From the NCBI GenBank assembly GCA_028695735.1, contig JAQVIJ010000002.1:333852-397851 (forward strand): a DNA stretch of 64,000 bases, written 5' to 3'. Shown here piece by piece: positions 26,984-35,017 of the stretch. Origin of the DNA: Deltaproteobacteria bacterium. GTDB taxonomy: Bacteria; Desulfobacterota; Dissulfuribacteria; Dissulfuribacterales; DYLC01. The notes beneath the pieces were generated by a model, which had not been told where the DNA came from, did not search any database, and worked only from the letters and a program-made list of their open reading frames with translations. Positions within the stretch are counted from its first letter, which is position 1. Each line of letters begins with the position of its first letter. The translations under genes were made by a program, and so were the position numbers.

Positions 26984-29065
26984 ATGAAAAAGAAGGTGAA
27001 AAATATGCAGCAGTCCGTTTCCTCCAATGAAAATATGACGGTTCAGCAATATTCTAATTTGGTACGCCCAGGCATGTCGCCCGGGGAGATTGTAAAGGCA
27101 GTCCGCTCACTAAACGGTGTGATCTTCACCTCCACGGGTATGCGGGATGCAGGCCAGTCTGATTACAAGAATAGGCATCGAATCTACGATCTCATCACCC
27201 TGGCGCCTTATTATGAAAAGATGAACCTCTTCAGCGCTGAATGCCATGGCGGGGCCAGATGGCATGTGGGTATCATGAACCGAAAGGAGAGCCCTTTCGA
27301 GGAGATACGCCTTCTGCGTGAGCGCATGCCCAATGTCCTGCTTCAGACCTTGATTCGCGAGACAAACCTCTGGGGTTACAGGCCGTATCCCAAAAATGTC
27401 ATAGAGTATGTGGTGTCTTTGGTGGATATAGATGTCTGGCGTTGTTTTTCATTTTTGAATGATATCCGTAACATGCGTGCGGTGGCAGAGGTGGTGATGA
27501 AGCGAGGTCGTCTATTTCAGCCCGCCATCTCCTTCACACAGGCGGATTGGACCACCAATGAGTATTACCTGGGTCTGGTGAAGGAGATAGTCGCCCTCTG
27601 TGGCGGAGTGGAGGAGATCATCCTCTGCATCAAGGATATGGCTGGAGTGGGCAGCCCTGCCCGTATCAGAAGCCTCATAGATGCCATAAAACAGGCATAT
27701 CCAGAGTTGGAGGTGCAGTATCACAGGCATGCCACCGATGGCCTGGCAATCCCTGCGCTTTTGGCGGCTGCCCAGGCAGGTGCACGTATTTTAGACATAG
27801 AAGAGGACAGTCTGACCCGTTTTTATGGGCAGGCACCCATGCTTTCTGCCCAGGCGTTTCTGGAGGAGTCTGGAATCAAGGTGATTTTGAACAGGGAGGT
27901 GGCTGAGACCGCCTGTCAGAAGGTGAGGGAGTGGATTGGTTTTTATGAGTGGGCCGAGTCTCCGTTCAAGGGGTTTGATCACACGGTCACCTTGCACAAG
28001 ATGCCTGGCGGCGCCTTTCCCAGTTCCTTTGAACAGGCGGAAAAGGGAGGTTTTCTGCACCTGATGCCGGATATCCTCAAAGTGATGTCCCTTTACAATC
28101 GCATTGTGAAGTATTTCGATGTGACACCAGGTTCTCAAATCACATGGGTGACCTGCAGCGGCATAGTCAACAAATATGCCAAGGAAAAGGGTGAGGCGGG
28201 CGTAAAGCATGTCATAAACCTTCTGAGCAAGTTTGTGCTGGAGAAGAACCAGGACATGAACGCCATGACCCCAGAGGAACAGGAAGAGCTATTGCTCCTC
28301 TTCCGCTCGGCGCCTGGGGATTTCAAAAACCTGCTGCTGGGCGGTTATGGCAGGTTGCCCATGGGTTGGCCGGCGGCATGGGTCTATAAAAGCGCCTTTG
28401 GCGATGCCTGGCAGGAGAAATTAAAGGAGCGCAAAGAGGAGTCGCCCTTGGATTCAGTACCTCCAGACGACATGGAGAGGCTCAGCCTTGAACTGAATGA
28501 ACATCTGGGGCGGCCTGCTACGGAAGAGGAGTTCGTGCTCTATCTGATGCATCCCAAGGATGCCGTTTCCATGATTCAATTCCGGGAGGAATACGGGGAT
28601 GCCCCTCTGGTTTTGCCCACTAATGTCTGGCGAGAGGGCTTGAAACACCCTGGAAGCAGAGTGGAGTTCGATTTGAATGGCAAGCCTTATTGCATCGAGT
28701 TGGTCTCCATGGGAGCCGAACACGAAGGCATTATTCATGTGGTTATGAAGGTCAATAACAAGACTCGCGTCTATACAGTGAAGACTGCCAGGGCCAAAAA
28801 GACGGAGATACGCATGGCAAAGGGCGCCCATCATATCGGTGCCCCTATCAACGGCAATGTCTGGCGTATAGGTAATCCTCAGCGCGGTGCGCTCAAGGTG
28901 GGCGATATTGTGCATAAAGGTGAAGAGATCGCCAATCTGGAGGCAATGAAGATGGAAAATGCCATTTTGGCCCCCTATGATGCCCAGATTGTTGGAATAG
29001 CCGTGAAACTGAATGAAACAGTTCAGGAAGGGCAGTTGCTTTTTGAGCTGAAGGCATTAAATTAA
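26984..29065 (+). CDS. pycB: Carboxyltransferase/biotin carrier subunit, pyruvate carboxylase subunit B type
   Basis: About 693 residues. The N-terminal part is a TIM-barrel carboxyltransferase: the metal-site Asp is kept in GMRDAGQSDYKNR, the Lys expected to be carbamylated in CIKDMAG, and the HxH pair in QYHRHATDG. The usual DAHQS reads DAGQS and HTHDTSG reads RHATDG, so it is a divergent member. A linker region and a C-terminal biotinyl domain follow, with EAMKMEN (biotin Lys near residue 656). The product is probably oxaloacetate from pyruvate, feeding gluconeogenesis or a reductive TCA branch. AGGAG lies inside the end of pycA; a GTG at 26972 and an ATG at 27005 are alternative starts. 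Confidence 0.85.
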   Translation: MKKKVKNMQQSVSSNENMTVQQYSNLVRPGMSPGEIVKAVRSLNGVIFTSTGMRDAGQSDYKNRHRIYDLITLAPYYEKMNLFSAECHGGARWHVGIMNRKESPFEEIRLLRERMPNVLLQTLIRETNLWGYRPYPKNVIEYVVSLVDIDVWRCFSFLNDIRNMRAVAEVVMKRGRLFQPAISFTQADWTTNEYYLGLVKEIVALCGGVEEIILCIKDMAGVGSPARIRSLIDAIKQAYPELEVQYHRHATDGLAIPALLAAAQAGARILDIEEDSLTRFYGQAPMLSAQAFLEESGIKVILNREVAETACQKVREWIGFYEWAESPFKGFDHTVTLHKMPGGAFPSSFEQAEKGGFLHLMPDILKVMSLYNRIVKYFDVTPGSQITWVTCSGIVNKYAKEKGEAGVKHVINLLSKFVLEKNQDMNAMTPEEQEELLLLFRSAPGDFKNLLLGGYGRLPMGWPAAWVYKSAFGDAWQEKLKERKEESPLDSVPPDDMERLSLELNEHLGRPATEEEFVLYLMHPKDAVSMIQFREEYGDAPLVLPTNVWREGLKHPGSRVEFDLNGKPYCIELVSMGAEHEGIIHVVMKVNNKTRVYTVKTARAKKTEIRMAKGAHHIGAPINGNVWRIGNPQRGALKVGDIVHKGEEIANLEAMKMENAILAPYDAQIVGIAVKLNETVQEGQLLFELKALN

Positions 29066-29109
29066 CATTCGAGGATTCCTTAAAAAATAAACCATGATGA
29101 GGAGGGCCT

Positions 29110-29703
29110 GTGCGACCTGAAATGGATATTCTGATCTGGGCCGTTGTATTGTGTCTTGGGGTGATATCTGTCTTGTCTTTTGTGCTGGTAAAAAGGCTGA
29201 AACAGACACTCGACAACGTGGACAAGACCCTTATGACCGTTAATGAAGCAGTTTCAGGGGTGCAGGCCTCCTTTATCCCTTTTATAGAAAGGACATCCAG
29301 TTTTGAAGACAAGGCAGGCCTGGTGCTTCAGGATGTATCCATTCGGTTTCAGCGAATGGAGGATGCCCTTTTGCCTTTAGTGGCCGATGTCAGACAGATG
29401 GCGGATACCTACGAAAGGCTCGGCAGTAATGTCGATTTGATATTGAATTCTCGTTTACCGGCATTGATAGAGGATTTGAGCAGTGTTTTGCGGGATGTTT
29501 CAGCCATAAGCCAGGATATTGAGGACAAACTCCGCAAAATAGATTCCATATTCCAGACAGTAAACAGGACAGGAACCATCATCAACGATGTGGTAAGTGT
29601 AGTGCGGCCTGGTGCTTTGGGTGTGGCCACCGACATAGCGAGCGTTACAGCGGGCATCAGAACCGCCTTGAACTTTTTAATTCACAAAAGAAAGGAGAAA
29701 TGA
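29110..29703 (+). CDS. DUF948-like membrane-anchored coiled-coil protein
   Basis: A 197-residue protein with one N-terminal transmembrane helix (about residues 7-28, ILIWAVVLCLGVISVLSFVLV) followed by long helical, heptad-like sequence rich in Leu, Val, Asp and Ser. Such proteins, often annotated DUF948, sit next to YtxH-like proteins in many bacteria, as here. The function is unknown; an envelope-associated structural role is likely. GTG at 29110 is chosen because GGAGG stands four bases before it; the ATG at 29122 would be too far from that site. Confidence 0.72.
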   Translation: MRPEMDILIWAVVLCLGVISVLSFVLVKRLKQTLDNVDKTLMTVNEAVSGVQASFIPFIERTSSFEDKAGLVLQDVSIRFQRMEDALLPLVADVRQMADTYERLGSNVDLILNSRLPALIEDLSSVLRDVSAISQDIEDKLRKIDSIFQTVNRTGTIINDVVSVVRPGALGVATDIASVTAGIRTALNFLIHKRKEK

Positions 29704-29705
29704 GT

Positions 29706-30056
29706 ATGGAACACAACGAGAATTGTTCATCGAGCTTAGGTGGTTTGTTTGCAGCGTTTTTGGTGGGCGGTATTGTAGGGGCTGCCGCTGCTATTTTGTT
29801 CGCCCCCAGATCTGGTGAAGAAACCAGGGAAAGGCTCAAAGAAAAGGCTGCAGCTCTGCGTGAAAATATGGAAGACATGGCGCGTGATGTGAAGGATAAG
29901 ACCTACCAGGCTGTTGAGAAGGGGAAGGGGTTGCTTGAGGAGCAAAAAGGCAAATTGAGTTCCGCCATAGATGCGGGCAAAGAGGCCATGTTGCGTGAAA
30001 AAGAGCGCCTTATGGGTAAATTTAATGAGTCGGTGGAGGACCTGGAAGAGGCTTAG
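29706..30056 (+). CDS. YtxH domain-containing protein
   Basis: A small protein of about 116 residues: a Gly/Ala-rich transmembrane segment (LGGLFAAFLVGGIVGAAAAI) directly followed by the YtxH signature FAPRSGEETRERLKEKA, then a long amphipathic helix of Lys/Glu heptads. YtxH proteins are linked to general stress in Bacillus; elsewhere they are unstudied. Of the two nearby ATGs, the one at 29706 has GGAG at 8-base spacing. The gene begins just after the DUF948-like stop, so the two form an operon. Confidence 0.8.
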   Translation: MEHNENCSSSLGGLFAAFLVGGIVGAAAAILFAPRSGEETRERLKEKAAALRENMEDMARDVKDKTYQAVEKGKGLLEEQKGKLSSAIDAGKEAMLREKERLMGKFNESVEDLEEA

Positions 30057-30141
30057 TCCGCTTGTTTTATAACGGGGTGCAGGCCGTTTTGCTGAGAAAC
30101 GTTTTTAGGGAGCCTTGAATGAATATTTACAGGGGGAACTC

Positions 30142-30633
30142 ATGAATAAAAACCAGTTTGGCAGAAGAGATAAACTTATTCAAGAAAAACGAATAGATAC
30201 CTATCAGCAAACCACCAAATTGCCAGACCCTACTGTTTGTACCAGATGCGGCTGTGTATTTTCCAACGGCAGATGGTCGTGGCAGGAATTGCCTGCGGAT
30301 ACTCATAATATCAATAAGACGCTTTGTCCCGCCTGTAAACGCATTGAGGACAATGTGCCTGCTGGTTATATGGATTTAAGCGGTGAGTTTTTTGTATCGC
30401 ATAAAAACGAGATACTGCGTCTTATTAAAAATGAAGCTGATGCGGAAAGCCAGGAACATCCAATGGAACGTCTTATGGAGATCGCAGAGAAGCCTGAAGG
30501 CGTATTGATAACAACCACAGGTATTCATGTGGCCCGGCGTCTGGGTGAGGCTGTTGAAAAGGCCTACAGAGGCCAATTGGATTATACCTATGGGGATGAT
30601 GAAAAGACCATCAGGGTCAGCTGGCGCCGGTGA
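30142..30633 (+). CDS. BCAM0308-like zinc-ribbon protein
   Basis: A 163-residue soluble protein. A four-Cys zinc ribbon (CTRCG and CPACK, near residues 33-67) is interrupted by the characteristic NGRWSW segment. The C-terminal half has HPMERLMEIAEKPEGVLITTTGIHVARRLGEAVEKAYRG-type sequence in separate motifs, matching the BCAM0308 family, which may bind nucleic acid or act with ribosomes; the function is not established. The ATG at 30142 is preferred because AGGGGGAAC precedes it. A strong terminator follows after 27 bases. A partial palindromic-element end (GGGAGCCTTGAA, 30108-30119) lies just upstream. Confidence 0.78.
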   Translation: MNKNQFGRRDKLIQEKRIDTYQQTTKLPDPTVCTRCGCVFSNGRWSWQELPADTHNINKTLCPACKRIEDNVPAGYMDLSGEFFVSHKNEILRLIKNEADAESQEHPMERLMEIAEKPEGVLITTTGIHVARRLGEAVEKAYRGQLDYTYGDDEKTIRVSWRR

Positions 30634-30660
30634 GTCGTGTATTGATTCGAATAGAGATGA

Positions 30661-30697
30661 ACGGGTGCAACATTACGGTGTGGCACCCGTTTTTTTT
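30661..30697 (+). terminator. Rho-independent terminator
   Basis: Perfect 8-bp stem ACGGGTGC (30661-30668) / GCACCCGT (30683-30690), followed by eight T residues. It ends the unit that includes the BCAM0308-like gene. Confidence 0.85.
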
Positions 30698-30752
30698 AGA
30701 TGTTTCCTAAGATTTCTGATGGTTGTGCATAACGAGGGTATGATTTCATAAA

Positions 30753-30965
30753 ATGGATTGCAGGATAGATAGCGGTGATTCCGGCGGACTTATTTGCCTG
30801 TGCTGTGGGGGCCGGGCGGAGATTCAAGGCAGGTGATCTCATGCACATGTGGTCTGCAAGGTATGCGGATACGATGCGCCTCTGAGATTTTATGAGAAAC
30901 AGATAGACAGATTGCGAGAAAACCTCTGGGAGAAACCTTTGAATGATCAGCGGCAGGAACTGTAA
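30753..30965 (+). pseudogene. Small zinc-ribbon ORF interrupted by in-frame TGA
   Basis: Reading from the ATG at 30753, 27 codons run to a TGA at 30834, and the same frame continues for 42 codons to TAA at 30963. Both halves look coding: CLCCGG before the TGA and CKVCGYDAPLRFYEKQIDRL after it make a two-CxxC zinc ribbon plus helix. A single base change (TGG or CGA to TGA) would explain the interruption. Selenocysteine readthrough is an alternative, since YedF suggests selenium metabolism, but no convincing bacterial SECIS hairpin is seen after the TGA. The ribosome binding site is weak (GAGGG 14 bases upstream). Its last 19 bases overlap the end of the convergent OppD gene. Confidence 0.5.
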
Positions 30966-31957
30966 AGATGGCAGGCGACCTCTGTATCCCGTCCTGTTTC
31001 CATGAGAAGCGGTGTTTCTATGCTGCATCTTGCCATTGCATTTGGGCATCGGTCATGAAAGGGGCAACCGGATGGTATGGCCTCAAGCGATGGAACATTG
31101 CCTGGAATTGTCGATAATCTTTCTTTTCTGTTGTTTGTATTCTCGTCTTGTCCCGATATACTGTCGTATTTTGGTATGGAATCCAGTAGGGCTTTTGAAT
31201 AGGGGTGTCTGGGTTTTGTAAAGAATTCTTCGACAGGTGATATTTCAACAAGTCTGCCCGCATACATGATCATCACTCTTTGAGCGATCTGTGCCACCAC
31301 TCCCATATTGTGTGTGATGAAAAGCAGACTTAATCCGTTTTTTTCGCGCAGACTGTTCATAAGCTGGAGTATCTGGTCCTGTGTGGAGACATCAAGGGCT
31401 GTGGTGGGTTCGTCGGCTATAAGTAACGAGGGGGTGCATGCAAGGGCCATGGCGATCATCGCCCGTTGCCGCATGCCTCCCGAGAGCTGATGCGGATATG
31501 ATGCTGCATACAGACCAGGGTCAGGCATTTCAGCCATTTCAAGGGCGGCGAGGGTCTTTTTGCGCGTTTCTTCCGGACTAAATGAGAAATGTGCATTGAC
31601 AGCCTCTGCAATCTGTTCGCCTATGGTAAAAACAGGATTGAGGGCGGTCATGGGTTCCTGAAATATCATGGCCATGTGCCGCCCCCGTATGTCCTGGAGT
31701 TCCAGGCTGGACATTGCGTGTATTGCAAGATCCTTGAAAAAAATTTCTCCACCGGCGAGATGGAATGGTGGCGATGGAAGCAATCCCATAAGAGAAAGGG
31801 CGGTTACAGATTTTCCGCAGCCGGATTCACCCACCAGGCATACGCACTCGCCTTTATTGATGTGAAAGCTTACACTGTTGACGGGGAATAGGTCCTTCTC
31901 CCTGGTGCGAATGGCGATCTTGAGGGAGGTTACCCGTAACAATGGTGAGTCGTTCAA
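30947..31957 (-). CDS. Peptide ABC transporter ATPase, OppD/DppD family
   Basis: ATP-binding subunit of a peptide/nickel-type importer, 336 residues. Walker A is GESGCGKS near residue 43, the Q-loop FQEPMTALNP, the signature LSGGMRQR, Walker B LLIADEPTTALD and the switch His in FITHNMG. The C-terminal extension GCPFHDRCPNAMARC carries the Cys residues typical of OppD/OppF proteins. It overlaps the upstream RecA-like ATPase gene by 4 bases, an unusual partner. It may serve the OppB/OppC permeases encoded near the left end of the window, though 30 kb separates them. Confidence 0.9.
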   Translation of the reverse strand: MNDSPLLRVTSLKIAIRTREKDLFPVNSVSFHINKGECVCLVGESGCGKSVTALSLMGLLPSPPFHLAGGEIFFKDLAIHAMSSLELQDIRGRHMAMIFQEPMTALNPVFTIGEQIAEAVNAHFSFSPEETRKKTLAALEMAEMPDPGLYAASYPHQLSGGMRQRAMIAMALACTPSLLIADEPTTALDVSTQDQILQLMNSLREKNGLSLLFITHNMGVVAQIAQRVMIMYAGRLVEISPVEEFFTKPRHPYSKALLDSIPKYDSISGQDENTNNRKERLSTIPGNVPSLEAIPSGCPFHDRCPNAMARCSIETPLLMETGRDTEVACHLYSSCR

Positions 31958-32655
31958 GCCTTATGCACCAGCATCGTGGCAGGGTCGAGCCTCAATCCCA
32001 TATCTGTCTGTGCCGCGGATGGTCCCTTCAACAGATTGAGTTGCATCTCCTGCCCTACGGGTTTCAGTTGAAGAATCACCTCAAACATGCTGGACAGATT
32101 TGCTATGGACTCAGGGAGTCCGGCGCTGTCCTGGGCATCCGCTGCCGGTATTGTGGCTGAAAACCATATGGGGAACCCATGGTCTTTGGCCATTATCTTG
32201 AGTTCAGTGAGGCTGTCACGAGCATATTGGTCAAAACGGAGACCATCTATGATAGCAACCTGAGGCATGAAGATGCCCTGTTCAGTTAGGTCGTTTATGC
32301 GTTCTTCCAGCCTGTGCGGCTTGAAGGTCTCTACATTATAAGTCATTATAAAACGATGGGGGAGTATGTTTTCCCACATCTCTTCTTCGGCATGTTCCAG
32401 ATGATATTCCTGTTTGATGTTGTTAAAAACTTCATCATACCAGAGCACTACCTTTTTGACAGGTTGTCCTACGCTGATATGCAGGATGTTTCTACCATTC
32501 AGAATGCTGTCCAGGGCCAGCTGCACCAGCATGGCTGTCTTGCCCACGCCTGCCATGGCTGCCACCATACCGAATTGCCCTGCATTCAATACGGTATTGC
32601 CGGTATTTTCCAGAATTCTGAGAGGATTTCTTGCGATTAAATCTTTTTTTAGCAT
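31954..32655 (-). CDS. RecA/KaiC-like P-loop ATPase of unknown function
   Basis: A 233-residue cytoplasmic protein with a RecA-type nucleotide site: Walker A MAGVGKTAML near residue 34, the phrase ILHISVGQPVKKVVLWYDE and the Walker B-like VAIIDGLRFDQ near 137, followed by FSATIPA, which resembles a sensor strand. No DNA-binding domain or transmembrane segment is visible. It overlaps the OppD-like gene by ATGA and sits just after fusA on the same strand. I do not recognise a named family; KaiC-like or DnaB-like single-domain ATPases are the nearest in style. Confidence 0.65.
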   Translation of the reverse strand: MLKKDLIARNPLRILENTGNTVLNAGQFGMVAAMAGVGKTAMLVQLALDSILNGRNILHISVGQPVKKVVLWYDEVFNNIKQEYHLEHAEEEMWENILPHRFIMTYNVETFKPHRLEERINDLTEQGIFMPQVAIIDGLRFDQYARDSLTELKIMAKDHGFPIWFSATIPAADAQDSAGLPESIANLSSMFEVILQLKPVGQEMQLNLLKGPSAAQTDMGLRLDPATMLVHKA

Positions 32656-32679
32656 GGCTTGACTCCTTTTATGGTGTGA

Positions 32680-34764
32680 TTAACCCCCGGCCTTTTTCTT
32701 TTCAGCAGCCTTTTTGATGAGTTCATCCGCTATGTTTTTAGGTACAGGACGATATGTGGCAAACTCCATGGTGAACTGTGCCTTGCCCTGAGTCGAGGAG
32801 CGAAGTACTGTGGAGTATCCGAACATCTCTGAAAGCGGTACCTCCGCCTCGATGGTGCAGATATCGCCCTCATCCTGGGTTCCAAGGATCATGCCGCGTC
32901 TCTGGTTCAGTGACCCCATAACAGCGCCCTGAAATTCCGTAGGTGTTTCAACGGCTACTTTCATTATGGGCTCAAGGATTATTGGCTTTGCCTTTGAGTA
33001 ACCCTCTTTGAAAGCGCCTCTTGCAGCGGCCTGAAATGCCATATCCGATGAATCGACGGCATGAGATTGACCGTCGTTTATCGTTATCTTGATGCCTGTG
33101 ACAGGAAAGCCCAGCAGCGGGCCTTTTTCGAGGCTGCTTCTGAATCCCTTTTCACAGGATGGGATGTATTCGGTGGGGATGGAGCCGCCTACAATCTGGT
33201 TGTCAAAGACGAACTCTTCATTCTCTATGGGTTCCATATAACCAGCCACACGACCGAACTGGCCGGCGCCGCCCGTCTGTTTTTTGTGTGTGTAATTGAA
33301 GTCACCACGCTGTGTTATGGTCTCTCGATAGGCGACTTGAGGCATACCAGTGGTCACTTCGGCATTATACTCACGCTTCATGCGTTCGATATAGACCTCC
33401 AGGTGAAGTTCTCCCATACCGGCTATTATGGTTTCACCTGTTTCGTGGTTGACAAATGTCCTGAATGTTGGGTCTTCCTTGGTGAAGCGGGAAAGGGCCT
33501 TGGACATGTTTATCTGGGCCTGGTTGTCTTTCGGGACAATGGAGAGCGATATGACCGGTTCAGGGACATGCATGGAGGTCATGGTGTATTGAATGTCTGG
33601 GGATGTGAAGGTATCGCCTGATGCACAGTCCACGCCGAAGATGGCACCGATATAACCTGCGGGGATGGCGTCGATGTCCTCCATCTGGTCTGCATGCATT
33701 CGGACGACGCGGCCTATCTTTATTTTCTTTCCTGTACGGTTGTTGACCACTGTATCACCCTTGGCCAGATTGCCCTGATAGACTCGAATATAGGTTAATT
33801 GGCCGAAACGCCCTTCCTCCAGCTTGAATGCCAGTGCCACAAGCGGTTTGGATATATCGGATTCCAGGATTACAGGGGCTTCATCCCTCTGCATGTCGAG
33901 GGCGACGTTTTCCACCTCTTCCGGAGCCGGCAGAAAATCCACCACAGCATTCAAAAGGAGCTGAACACCTTTATTTTTATAGGCTGAGCCCATAAAAACC
34001 GGAGTGAGCTGTCTTTTGAGGGTGCCGGCCCTGACCGCCTCTATGATGAGTTCAGGGGTGACATTGCCTTCCAGAGCAGCCTCCATCAATGCATCTGAGA
34101 ACATGGATGCCGCATCTATCAAGGTTTCTCTCAGGGATGCGGCCTGTTCCATGAGATTTGCAGGTATTTCCTCGATGCGAATGGTTTCTCCATTGGGGCC
34201 GTCGAAATAATAGGCCTTCATGTCTATCAAGTTTACTACGCCTTCCAGATTGGATTCAAGCCCGATGGGAAGCTGCATAGCCACTGCATTGTGATTGAGT
34301 TTTTCCCTGAGCTGGGTCACGACCTTCATGGGATTGGCGCCGCTTCTGTCGCATTTATTGACAAATGCAAGGCATGGGACCTTGTATCTGGCCATCTGCC
34401 TGTCAACGGTTATGGACTGGGACTGAACGCCTCCCACCGAACACAGCACCAAAATGGCGCCGTCCAGCACGCGCAGGGAACGTTCCACTTCAATGGTAAA
34501 GTCCACGTGGCCGGGGGTGTCGATGATATTTATTTCATGTCCAGCCCATTCACAATATGTGGCCGCAGATGTGATGGTGATACCGCGTTCCTTTTCCAGT
34601 TCCATGAAGTCCATGGTGGCGCCGACTCCGTCTTTGCCCTTCACATCATGAATGGCGTGAATGCGTCGAGTGTAGAAAAGTACCCTTTCAGTAAGGGTGG
34701 TTTTGCCAGCGTCTATGTGGGCGCTGATGCCGATGTTTCTGATCTTGGTTGGATCTGTTTTCAT
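32680..34764 (-). CDS. fusA: Elongation factor G, spd type 1
   Basis: Translational GTPase of 694 residues that moves tRNAs and mRNA on the ribosome. G motifs are AHIDAGKTT (G1), [10 protein letters not shown] (G2), DTPGHVDF (G3) and NKCD (G4); domains II-V follow with [18 protein letters not shown] and the domain IV tip around [11 protein letters not shown]. The switch region [23 protein letters not shown] and the segment [17 protein letters not shown] are those of the spirochaete/planctomycete/delta EF-G1 group, the relatives of mitochondrial EF-G1, not of the str-operon EF-G. The ATG at 34764 gives the family start ([12 protein letters not shown]); an ATG at 34794 with AAGGA upstream is possible. 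No rpsL, rpsG or tuf is adjacent. Confidence 0.92.
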   Translation of the reverse strand: MKTDPTKIRNIGISAHIDAGKTTLTERVLFYTRRIHAIHDVKGKDGVGATMDFMELEKERGITITSAATYCEWAGHEINIIDTPGHVDFTIEVERSLRVLDGAILVLCSVGGVQSQSITVDRQMARYKVPCLAFVNKCDRSGANPMKVVTQLREKLNHNAVAMQLPIGLESNLEGVVNLIDMKAYYFDGPNGETIRIEEIPANLMEQAASLRETLIDAASMFSDALMEAALEGNVTPELIIEAVRAGTLKRQLTPVFMGSAYKNKGVQLLLNAVVDFLPAPEEVENVALDMQRDEAPVILESDISKPLVALAFKLEEGRFGQLTYIRVYQGNLAKGDTVVNNRTGKKIKIGRVVRMHADQMEDIDAIPAGYIGAIFGVDCASGDTFTSPDIQYTMTSMHVPEPVISLSIVPKDNQAQINMSKALSRFTKEDPTFRTFVNHETGETIIAGMGELHLEVYIERMKREYNAEVTTGMPQVAYRETITQRGDFNYTHKKQTGGAGQFGRVAGYMEPIENEEFVFDNQIVGGSIPTEYIPSCEKGFRSSLEKGPLLGFPVTGIKITINDGQSHAVDSSDMAFQAAARGAFKEGYSKAKPIILEPIMKVAVETPTEFQGAVMGSLNQRRGMILGTQDEGDICTIEAEVPLSEMFGYSTVLRSSTQGKAQFTMEFATYRPVPKNIADELIKKAAEKKKAGG

Positions 34765-34916
34765 TATACCTGTGACCTCTACATTGTATTGCATTGAGCG
34801 GCTTCCTTCGCCTTTTGTCCCTTCAAAGGGGACGAGAAGCCATTTTATAAACCTGTTATGAAGGTAATGTGACAACAATTATATAATTTATTGTCAAGTT
34901 CTTCAAAAGTCCCGTT

Positions 34917-34945
34917 TTATTAACCTTATACCATGCAATTGTCAA
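34917..34945 (-). promoter_or_regulatory. Putative sigma-70 promoter of fusA
   Basis: On the reverse strand, TTGACA (34945-34940), a 17-base spacer and TAATAA (34922-34917). It would give a leader of roughly 145 bases before the fusA ATG. The region is divergent with PBP1A and very AT-rich, so other pairs are possible; a second TTGACA lies closer to fusA. Confidence 0.5.
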
Positions 34946-35017
34946 GGGTAAAGGCGGAAAAGGGCATGGGTTGATTCTTGAAAAAAATCTTGAATGAGAT
35001 TAGATTGCACTGGCATT

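Noticed and set aside
30108-30119. GGGAGCCTTGAA, matching the left end of the palindromic elements
   Set aside because: Only 12 bases match and no inner palindrome or right end follows, so it is not counted as a copy.
30834-30890. A SECIS element downstream of the in-frame TGA
   Set aside because: Only a 4-bp TGCA/TGCA pairing is seen, too weak for a selenocysteine insertion hairpin; selenoprotein status is left open, not claimed.
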